From Cryptomeria japonica (Eukaryota; Streptophyta; Pinopsida; Cupressales; Cupressaceae), in NCBI RefSeq assembly GCF_030272615.1, contig NC_081414.1, positions 766,976,653-767,040,652 of the forward strand: a stretch of 64,000 nucleotides of DNA, written 5' to 3'. This document shows, piece by piece, positions 55,690 to 64,000 of this stretch. The notes under the pieces were generated by a model, which saw only the letters and a list, made by a program, of their open reading frames with translations, did no database searches and was not told where the DNA came from. A program made the translations under genes and the position numbers. Each line of letters opens with the position of its first letter. Within the stretch, counting starts at the first letter, position 1.

Positions 55690-57020
55690 ATGGGTATTTG
55701 TTGCAATAACATAATATCAATCGACACCTACTATCCCACCAGTAGAGCAAGCCCTAACAGCTAAAATTGAAGAAAAATATGAATGGATCATTGATAGTGG
55801 ATGTTTACATCATATGATTGGTGATAAAAGTAAATTCTTATCTTTTCAGGAATATAATGGAGGTCTAGTAAGATTCAGTGATGATAAAGCTTGTTTACTC
55901 AAAGGAAAAGGAAATATATCTTTTGATGGTAAGCACAATACTGACAATGTTTATTATGTTGAAGGTTTGAAGCATAATCTTTTGAGTGTTGGTCAATTAG
56001 TTGAAAAGGGATTTCAGTCACAATTCAAGAATGGTAAATGAAAAATCATGAACATAACTAGATTGGAGATTGCAACTGGTAATCAGACTAAAGGTAATAT
56101 ATTTCATTTGAATAATAGTGATAAGACATGTTTAATTGCACATATTCATGAAAGTTGGTTATGGCACAAGAGACTTTGTCGTGTGAATTTTGATTGCATT
56201 GTAAAGATCAGTTCAACTAAGGCAGTAAGGTATTTACCTAACATTGTGAAACCTCATAATCCGGTATGTAAGGAATGTCAAATGGGAAAGCAAGTTAGAA
56301 CAACTTTTAAGAGTATTTATGAGAAAACCAATAATGTTCTTGATTTAATTCATACTAACTTGTGTGGTCCGGAAAGAACAAGAAGTCTATAGGGAGATAG
56401 ATATTTTATGCTAATTATTGATGATTATTCTTGAATGTGTTGGGTTACTTTTCTCGAGGAGAAATCAGAAGTCTTTGGAAAATTTAAGTTATACAAGGCA
56501 TTGATAGAGAATGAAACTAGTAAGAAAATCAAATGTTTAAGATCTGATCAAGGAGGATAGTTTACATCTAAGGAACTTAATAAATTCTATGAAGTGAATG
56601 GAATCAAAAGACAACTATCAGCACCCCAGACACCTCGGCAAAATGGAATTGTGGAAAGGAAGAACATAACTATTCTGGAAGCATCTAGATGCATGATATT
56701 AGAAGCAAATATACCTCATGTATACTAGAGAGAGGCAGTGAATACAACGGTTTACACTTTCAACAGAGTTCATATCAAAGGTGAAACCGGTAGGACCCCT
56801 TATGAACTATGGTTTGGTAATACTCCTATGCTTAAATATTTTAGAATATTTGGAAGCAAATGCTATATTAGGAGAGATGAGTATGTTGGTAAATTTGATC
56901 CTAGTAGTGATGATAGAATATTTCTTGGTTATTCATCTAAGAGCAAGGAATATATATGTTTTAATTAAAGATTGCAAAAAATCATTGAAACTGCTAATGT
57001 GAAGATAGATGAACACTTTA
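55690..57020 (+). pseudogene. Cop-1 (plus) protease and integrase, continued
   Basis: After the Cop-2 insertion the frame resumes with the protease WIIDSGCLHHMIGDK (D-S-G present). Next is the pre-integrase (LKHNLLSVGQLV, ESWLWHKRLCRVNF, VCKECQMGKQVRTTF) and then integrase: LDLIHTNLCGPERTRS (first Asp aligned as Asn: HTN), SDQGG (second Asp) and PRQNGIVERKN (Glu). The first catalytic Asp is thus changed, since the usual text is HTDLCGP. Stops at 56039, 56390, 56432, 56558, 56727 and 56966 are mostly TAG/TGA in place of Gln, Arg or Trp. Confidence 0.85.
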
Positions 57021-58165
57021 AAGGAAATTCAAGGTCTGCATATTCTGAACCGATAGTTGAGATGATCATAAATGAACCAATACATATTACACCAGTACAA
57101 AATATAGATCCAGTCACACCGTCATCATAAGAGAATTCTACAGTGATTGAAGAACAACAACATGTGAATAAACTTATGTACGTAATATTGAATCACTTAG
57201 AAAATCAGATAATCAGGAATAAGTATCAAGGTGTTATGACAAGAGGAAGACTGACAAATGAATAGGTATGTTTAATTTCTCAAATTGAACAAGCATATGT
57301 TATTGAAGAAAGTAAAGATGAACATTGCATAAAAGCAATGGAAGATGAATTAGAACAAATTGAAAAGAACAATACATAGACATTGGTTCCCCGGCCTAAA
57401 GATAAAAATGCAATTGGAACTAAATGGGTATTCAGAAATAAACTTAATGAAGATGGTAAGGTAATCAGGAATAAAGAAAGATTAGTTTGTAAATGATATT
57501 CATAGAAAGAGGGAATTGATTATAATGAAACCTCTGCACCAGTAGCTAGAATTGAGGTAGTTAGATTATTTCTTGCATTTGCAGCTCATAAGAACTATAA
57601 AGTATATCAGATGGATGAAAAATGTGCATTTCTGAATGGTGATCTTGAAGAGGAAGTTTACATTGAACAACCTGACGGATATTCATTGGTAAAATGTTAA
57701 ATATATGGTTTGTAGATTAAGGAAAGCTTCGTATGGAAGCAAGCTCCTAGAGCTTGGTATGCTAGATTGGACAAATATCTTTTGAAGCTTGGTTACCCTA
57801 AATGTAATGTTGACAGCAACTTATATTACAAAGTGACTAATGATGACATCTTTGTTATTGAAGTTTTTTTTGATGATATCATTTTTGGAGGAGAAGATGG
57901 ATTGTGTAAGGATTTTGCTAACAAGATGCAGGAAGAATTTGAAATGTCTATGATTGGGGAGATTAAATTATTTTTAGGATTGCAGATTTCACAAACTGAT
58001 AAAGGTATATTCATATGTCAAACAAAATACTTGAAGGAACTACTGAAGAAATTTGGCATGGAAAACTCTAAATCGGTAAGTACTCCTATGACTTCAATTG
58101 ATAAATTGACATTGAAGTATGATTCAACTCCTATTAATCCAACAAGATACAAATCTATGATTTGA
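57021..58165 (+). pseudogene. Cop-1 (plus) reverse transcriptase
   Basis: The linker (EPIVEMIINEPIHITPV) is followed by [90 protein letters not shown], the catalytic box as EVFFDDIIFGG (57858-57890; F for the usual V before D-D) and ENSKSVSTPM. Stops at about 57264, 57378, 57494, 57503 and 57698, with a disrupted ALYGLKQ segment near 57700-57740, make it non-functional. Confidence 0.85.
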
Positions 58166-58177
58166 GGTTTACTGTAT

Positions 58178-58819
58178 TTGACACAAACAAGACTTGATAT
58201 AATGAATGCAGTATGTATTGTTTCAAGATTTCAGAGTAATCCTAAAGAAAATCATGAATCAGTAGTAAAAAGGATTTTCCAGTATCTACAAGGCATAACA
58301 AATCTTGGTTTATGGTATCTTAAAGATAAAATTTTTGATTTATGTGCATACACCGATGCAAATTGGGTAGGAGATGTATATGAAAGAAAGAGTACCATTG
58401 GTGGAGCATTCTTTCTTGGTAAAAGATTGATTTCATGGATAAGAAAGAAGCATAGTTGTACATCATTATCAATAATAGAATCAGAATATGTTGCAGCAGT
58501 AACTAATTGTACTCAGGTATTATGGATAAAGAAAATGTTGAAGGACATAAAGGTAAAATACAAAGAACCTATAATCATTTATTGTGATAATTCAGCAACA
58601 ATTGATATATCAAAAAATATGGTATTTTACTCTAAGACTAAGCATGTTTCTATCAAATATAATTTTCTAAAAGAGAATGTTGAAGCAAATGAAGTAAGAT
58701 TCATTTATTTGAATACTAAAGAGCAGATTGCATATATCTTTAAAAATCCTTTGCCTAAGGAAACTTTTGAATATCTCAGAAAGCAGCTTGGGGTAATACC
58801 CTCATCGACGAAGACTTAG
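58178..58819 (+). pseudogene. Cop-1 (plus) RNase H
   Basis: 213 open codons: TQTRLDIMNAVCIVSRFQ, VVKRIFQYLQGITNLGLWY, CAYTDANWVGDVYERKS (Asp), SWIRKKHSCTSLSIIESEYVA (Glu), IIYCDNSATIDISKN (Asp), TKHVSIKYNFLKEN and KEQIAYIFKNPLPKETFEYLR. All catalytic residues are visible. It is separated from RT by a stop at about 58163. It is the longest undamaged part of this element's pol. Confidence 0.87.
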
Positions 58820-59142
58820 ATGATTGGAGATTGGCATCAAACTGACAGCAACTAACAGAGAAATCTTTTTCCGGCTTTGATAGAGGAGAGCTACTTATCA
58901 AGCGGAGTAGTTGGTTAATTGATTGGTTGTATGTTCTAGTATTTATTCTTAAACTGCTTTGACATTTGATGTCAAAGGGGGATGGAAAAACATTATTTAT
59001 TGGGGAGAGATATATACACTTTGTATTTTGATTTGTGGTATTGATCTATTCTGGAGATTGTTGGTTTTTGGTTTTTGGCATTATGTTTTGGCACTTAGAT
59101 GTTTTTCCATCTAGTGTTGCCATCAATGCCAAAGGGGGAGAT
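58820..59142 (+). other. Cop-1 (plus) 3' untranslated region with two purine tracts
   Basis: GTCAAAGGGGGATGG at about 58971-58985 and GCCAAAGGGGGAGAT at 59128-59142; the latter abuts the LTR and acts as PPT. Confidence 0.75.
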
Positions 59143-60221
59143 TATTGGTATTATGGATGTGTTGCATTAGTTTTGTCATTGATGTCAAAACTTATCCTTC
59201 TGGAGATCTACATTGTTGATTTGGCACTATGGTTATATTGGTTTACTGATGAACCAACACATTATGTTTACCGGCAAGGTCAGTGACTTATGCACAATCA
59301 TCGGTATATGCTCACCGACAGGTTATATGGTTCACCGACACTAATGATGACTTGTTATTATCTGGAGATCACTTGATTATGTCAAAGACATGGTTTGGAT
59401 ACTTGGTTTTGGTGTTTTGGTTATTGGTCTAATCGGGTTGACATATTTGCTGTTACCGACAAATTGGTCTAGGTTATAGACCGGTATACATTATCTATTC
59501 CAGATTAGCACGACATGTTATGGAGATGATTTATTGATTGGATATTGTTGTAAATGTATTGAGCCCGCATGTTGTATCACATCATGACTTATTTTTAATT
59601 GATTTAATTGTAATATTCTTAGTGAGCCGACCTACACATTTGGTCTTAGGTTTTGTATATATGTAAGATCTCATTTGTGAGATGAAGTGTGGTGGTATTA
59701 TATGAGCAGATCATAGAGTGAATCAAGCAGACATCATTTGAAGGTTCACGGAAGGTTTGAAGGTGTTTAACAGAGCTTAATAGGTATCAGATCCAACATT
59801 GGAGATGCTATTTTGAGGAGTATGTTATTCTAGGATTTAACCATCCTACTATAGTCATTGCGACTCTGATTTGAGCAATGTGCTCTAGGTGGTTGGCCTT
59901 TATGCATGTGTAGACCCCATTTGTATACAAATACTATCTGTTGTAGTATCATCTGATTGTGGGTAAGTTTTCCCACCATTTTTTTCCCCTTATAGGGTTT
60001 CCATGTCAAAATATGTGTGTTATGTGTTGTGGATGTTGTTTCTCTTTTTGTTTCATGCATTAAGTTTCACTGGTACTATTAATAACTGCTAATCTATTAA
60101 CCAACATTAAGTTTGGTTTACTAATATTAAGTATTAAGGTTGATTAAGTTACAAATGGGTTGAAATTCATTGACAACTGATTCACCCCCCACCCTCTCAG
60201 TTTTCCTTTTGGTTCCTAACA
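59143..60221 (+). mobile_element. Cop-1 (plus) 3' LTR, also 5' LTR of a second internal region
   Basis: It runs from TATTGGTATTATGG to TTCCTAACA with hairpin GACAACTGA (60172-60180) and TCAGTTTTC (60197-60205), one mismatch. Unlike a normal 3' LTR it is directly followed by a PBS and gag start, so it is shared by two internal regions. Confidence 0.88.
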
Positions 60222-60357
60222 ATTGGTATCAGAGCTAAGCCCTCTTTTTGTAGAAGTCTAACAACTTGAGGAGATCCTATGGCAATGAACTTTTTTAGGA
60301 AGGAAAGTCCTAAACTTGATGGAACTAACTATGGTATATGGAAGATCAAAGTGAAGA
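60222..60357 (+). pseudogene. gag: Second Cop-1 internal start: PBS and first codons of Gag
   Basis: ATTGGTATCAGAGCT (canonical PBS) follows the LTR. ATG at 60279 starts MAMNFFRKESPKLDGTNYG, nearly the same as at 47380. After about 26 codons it is interrupted at 60358 by the minus-strand Cop-2 element. It indicates an LTR-internal-LTR-internal array from unequal recombination, or two Cop-1 insertions resolved at a common LTR. Confidence 0.82.
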
Positions 60358-61976
60358 TGATAACTCAATGATGAATATCTTGTACCAAACCGGTACTGAG
60401 AGGGGGGGTGAATCAGTACCTGCACAATACAGTCCAAAACCAGTTTGACAAAAAAATACTCCAAATGACTGACAAACAGGGATACCGGTAAAATAGAGTG
60501 CAACCAGTAATATCTAGTATAGCTCAGTCAGTCATGAATCGGTCACCCAATAAACTTTCCTCTTAGCTCAATACTACAGTATCATTATATTCTTATTCAT
60601 TAACAGGTAAACTTATTCATTAGATCTTCACAACAGTGAGTTCAATATGTTTTATAGACATGCATAAAACATAGAACCTTCATGTGCTTAATAGATAAAA
60701 CAAAGCATCACAAGACAAAAGCATTTCACTTCACACACATATTTTCACGTGGAAACCCAACTGGGAAAAACCACGGTGGGATTGAATACCCACAAGTTGC
60801 TTTTTGAACTCTTTAGAAGTCCATTCTGTTAGGAGCCTTGTCCGGTTAAGGACATTACAATGGGTTCTGGTAGGAACCGATCCTATTAGGAATCGCCCGG
60901 TTAAGGGATACCCGGTTAAGGGTTAAACCCGTTAGGGTCACCTTGTTAGAGGATTTCAAGAACTTAGTAGCTGAAAGGATCTCCTAAGCTTCTCTAGCTT
61001 CTTAGGACTCATTAGCCTCAAGTTACCTAGTTAAGGGATTTGAATCAAGCCGGTTAAGACCACCCAATTTAAGGGATTTTGAATCAAGCTAGTTAAGGCT
61101 ACCTTGTTAGGGGATTTTACAACTATTGAAGTAGTTAGAGATTAATAGGTATTACAATGATCTGTTAACAACACTCAATGCTAATGCAGATCTGTTTAGG
61201 CTCCTCTTTTCCTTCTGCACATTCACTTTGTAGGTATCTCTTCTCTCCTTTGGTCTAGCAAGAATCACGTATCACTTTCCTTGGATACACACTCACAACT
61301 TTTGCCAACAACCTTAGAAAGAAACCCAACATCGACCTTATAGGAAACATACAGGTCGGTAGCAAAAACCCTAAACCCTAAACCTGTTAGGTTAAGCAAT
61401 TCAAATGGTTTGATCCTGACTATTGAATCATACTGCATTAAATGCAATAGTCTTGAATCGATCTCAAGATATTCTCCATCGTCCATTATCCACCATTTTT
61501 ATGACGGCTGATAACCCATCACACGTTATCACCATTTGACAAACTTCACACATTCCCGAGGTAGATAGGAATAGTCATCTTCATGCAAGATCCTTCACGC
61601 ACACAGAGCTTACGTGGCAACACGATTTGTCCTCCATCATACTACTAACTCATCACACAAGGATCACCGATTAAGTCACACAAACTTAAGGTAATCCAAC
61701 CGGAAACCCCGAAGTGGAAGCTACCTACCAACCAGTAGTCATACAATGCTTCAATGTGCCGATTCCCATAACTACATGCCGGGTCACCTTGAACAACTAT
61801 GCCGCTTCACTTTGGTATATAGACCAGTTCATACATATGTTGGTTCCTCTCTCTCTTCACCTATCACATGTGCTGGTTCACACCAAGTCTCATATTGACA
61901 TCAATGACAACATACAATATCATTATGTCTTCATGCCGGTTTACATAATGCCATGCCGGTTCACATTGTGCCAACA
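60358..61976 (-). mobile_element. Cop-2 (right-edge copy) 3' LTR
   Basis: 1619 bp from TGATAACTC to TGCCAACA. Hairpin stem GGTACTGA (60392-60399) with TCAGTACC (60413-60420) is perfect. The telobox-like run AAACCCTAAACCCTAAACC lies at 61366-61384, and ACCCGGTTAAGGG-type palindromes at about 60890-61110. Confidence 0.9.
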
Positions 61977-62687
61977 ATCTCCCCCTTGGGCATTGATGGC
62001 AATATACAAAAGATATCTTCTTTCTTCACTCCTTCTCCCCCTTTGACAACAATGCCAAAGTGGAGGTACAATCATCACTGTTCCATCATGCTACTCCCCC
62101 TAAGGAGTAGCATCCTTAAACACACCAATCAACCAAAGATTTGTCTTTCCAGTACCTGACTGATGTGGAACAATCACTTTTAGTTCACCTCCTCAAGGGA
62201 CAATACCCCTAGTTCACCTCTCAAATGCACAAATGTTGTCTTTGGGAGAGGCTTGGTGAATATGTCTACTAACTGCTCCTTACTGGACACATGCTCTAGT
62301 GCAATCTCTTTATTCTGAACCTTTTCCCTCAAGAAATGATACTTAAGCTCAAAATGCTTGGTTCTAATGTAAAACCAGATTCTTTGATATATTGATAGCA
62401 CTTGTGTTATCACATAATATACTTACTGGTTCAGATACAGGGATCTTGAAGCCTTCCAGTACATGCTTCATCTAGATTGTCTGAGTGCAGTTCATGAAAG
62501 CTGCAACATACTCCGCTTCCACTATAGACTGGGAGATACAACTTTGCTTTTTACTCATCCATGAGACCAGTCTACCACTAAGAAAGAATGCACCACCGGT
62601 TGTGCTCTTCTGGTCATCCACATTACCGGCCCAATCAGCATCTGTGAATGCTTTTAGATTAAAATTATTGTTGTATGGGTACCACAA
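61977..62687 (-). pseudogene. Cop-2 (right-edge copy) PPT and RNase H
   Basis: The PPT complement ATCTCCCCCTTGGGC lies at 61977-61991 and the second tract at about 62034. RNase H on the minus strand reads from WYPYNNNFNLKAFTDADWAGN (Asp) and SWMSKKQSCISQSIVEAEYVA (Glu) to a shift near 62375, then TKHFELKYHFLREKVQNKEIALEHVSSKEQLVDIF and FVHLRGELGVL, ending near 62180. A stop at 62472 (TAG for TGG) separates the parts. Confidence 0.85.
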
Positions 62688-62723
62688 TCCATAGTCAATT
62701 GTTCCCTTCAGATACCTAAGAAT

Positions 62724-63809
62724 CTACTTGATTGCACTCAAGTGAGATTCTCTTGGACTCTTCTGGAACCTTGCAGTGATGCCAACTGCATGTGCAATAT
62801 CCAGTCTACTATGCACTACATAATGGAACTTACCAATCATTGATCGGTATTCCTTCTCATCAACCAGTGCAGAATCATCCTCCTTTGTCAATTTGCAACC
62901 AATCACCATCGGTGTACCAACTAGTTTGCTATCTTCCATGCCAAAAGTCTTCAACACCTCTTTGACATATTTGGACTGAGTGTTGAAGATTCCATCTTCT
63001 ATCTACTGGATCTGTAGTCCAATGAAGAACTTAATCTCCCCTATGAGTGACATCTCAAATTCTTTCTTCATCTCATCAACAAACTCATGACTCATCTTGT
63101 CATCTCCACCAAAGATGATGTCATCAACAAAAACTTCATAGATCAGAATCTGATCTCCTTCAGACTTCAAGTAGATATTACTATCTTCACTTGTTCTCTC
63201 AAATCCAATCTTCACAAGATGGGAATGCAGGCACTCATACCATGCCCTAGGTGCTTGCTTTAGACCATATAATGCTTTATGTAGCCTACATACCATGTCA
63301 CTATCTTCAGATAGGGCAAACCCATCTGGTTGCTCAATATACACCTCCTCTTCAAGTACACCATTTAGGAATGTAGACTTAACATCCATTTGATATACCT
63401 TGAACCTCTTAAAAGCTGCATATGCAAGAAGCATATGAACTCCTTCCAATCTGGCTATAGGAGCAAAGGTTTCCCCATAGTCTTCACCTTCTTTTTGAGC
63501 ATATCCTTTGCATACTAGTCTAGCTTTATTCCTAATCATTGTGCCATCCTCATTCAACTTATTTCTGAACACCCATTTGGTGCCAATGACATTTTTATGC
63601 TCTGGTCTAGGTACCAAGGACCATGCACCATTTTTCTCTATCTGGTCAAGTTCTTCTTCCATTGCCTTGATCCAGTCTTCATCTTTATGAGCCTCTTTGA
63701 ATGACTTGGGCTCAAATTCAGAGATCATACATAAGTTTTCTCTGATCTTTCTTCCGGTAAGGATTCCTGCATCCTTATCACCTATGATCTTCTTGGGATC
63801 ATGATTCAA
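62724..63809 (-). CDS. Cop-2 (right-edge copy) reverse transcriptase, largely open
   Basis: A 268-codon open segment (63003-63809) holds [105 protein letters not shown] and the complete catalytic box [13 protein letters not shown], ending [12 protein letters not shown]. After a TAG at 63003 it continues (62724-62957) with [14 protein letters not shown] and [19 protein letters not shown]. It is the best-preserved Cop-2 RT in the window and still contains the block deleted from the copy at 52560-53213. Confidence 0.88.
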
Positions 63810-64000
63810 CTTGACATACCAAGGAATGGTCTTAACTGGTTCTTCTTGTTTTTCTTCTTAATCATCATCTTCATCAGTATCAACATTCACCGGTTCAGGA
63901 ACACTGTTACTAGTACTCGGTTGACTGACAACCGGTTCCCAGAAGGTTGCAACCGGTTCATTTATAGATTGCTCACTACCGGTTTCCTCAGTCTTCTCAG
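63810..64000 (-). pseudogene. Cop-2 (right-edge copy) integrase-RT linker
   Basis: On the minus strand this encodes a Thr/Ser/Glu/Pro-rich acidic linker (PVVSQPSTSNSVPEPVNVD-like) with a stop at about 63859. It is cut by the window end and is colinear with 52350-52550. Confidence 0.7.

Larger units (their letters stand above)
46236..60221 (+). mobile_element. Cop-1 (plus copy): Copia element split by Cop-2
   Basis: LTRs at 46236-47322 (1087 bp) and 59143-60221 (1079 bp) flank gag (47380-48403) and protease to RNase H (55690-58819), with a complete Cop-2 element inserted between. Both LTRs start TATTGG, a change from TGTTGG shared by the two, and end TTCCTAACA. The right LTR is followed by a PBS and a second gag start, so the right-hand target duplication is not at 60222. 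Confidence 0.9.
60358..64000 (-). mobile_element. Cop-2 (minus copy at right edge), partial
   Basis: The 3' LTR (60358-61976), PPT, RNase H and RT are present; the rest continues beyond the window. The outer LTR end TGATAACTCAATGATGAA matches the inner end of the plus-strand Cop-2 LTRs. The left flank is GAAGA (60353-60357), to be compared with the flank beyond the window. Confidence 0.9.

Noticed and set aside
46231-60226. Target duplication for the plus-strand Cop-1
   Set aside because: AAACC at the left is not repeated after 60221, where a PBS follows; the right boundary must be elsewhere.

Overview
The window looks like intergenic DNA from a large plant nuclear genome. A gymnosperm is my best guess, from the density of nested, decayed Copia and Gypsy elements with roughly 1-1.6 kb Copia LTRs; the species cannot be fixed from sequence alone. 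I found no convincing host gene, no tRNA or rRNA gene and no CRISPR array. Nearly everything recognisable is LTR-retrotransposon sequence or simple/tandem repeat.

Layout. 1-1142: 5' end of a minus-strand Copia-like element (start of a coiled-coil ORF, PBS, complete LTR). 1143-2305: a minisatellite of ~20-bp units that flip orientation. 2306-3340: long purine and pyrimidine blocks. 3341-4587: AT-rich DNA without recognisable content. 4588-12152: a Gypsy-like element with gag and protease remnants but no RT or integrase (TR-GAG type, 'TRG-1'). 12153-13067: a diverged related LTR. 13068-41068: a four-level nest. Its outer shell is a 5'-truncated plus-strand Copia ('Cop-3') whose 3' LTR is split by a solo LTR (15182-16235, TSD CTCTA) and by a minus-strand Copia ('Cop-1', 16269-39901, TSD ATGTG). 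Cop-1 contains part of a minus-strand Copia of a second family ('Cop-2'), and that Cop-2 LTR is split by a nearly pristine 14.7-kb minus-strand Gypsy of the TAT type ('TAT-1', 19664-34339, TSD GATAG, LTRs about 99.5% identical). TAT-1 carries an antisense plant-mobile-domain reading frame between integrase and its 3' LTR. 41069-46022: a coiled-coil ORF remnant, an AT-rich stretch, an LTR-like leader and a roughly 560-codon ORF I do not recognise. 46023-64000: a Cop-3-like LTR fragment, a plus-strand Cop-1 element (46236-60221) split by a plus-strand Cop-2 element (48404-55684), a second Cop-1 internal start directly after its 3' LTR, and a minus-strand Cop-2 element (60358 to beyond the window end).

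How the parts work together. Each element would encode its own replication set: Gag forms the particle, protease matures it, reverse transcriptase/RNase H copies the RNA from the tRNA-primed PBS and the PPT, and integrase inserts the DNA leaving 5-bp duplications. Almost all frames here are broken, mostly by C-to-T or G-to-A type stop codons expected from decay of methylated DNA. The most interesting signals are the antisense plant-mobile-domain ORF in TAT-1, a C-run hairpin near the inner LTR end whose stem changes in a compensated way between Copia families, the unidentified ORF at 44.2-46.0 kb, and the inverted rearrangement inside the minus-strand Cop-1.
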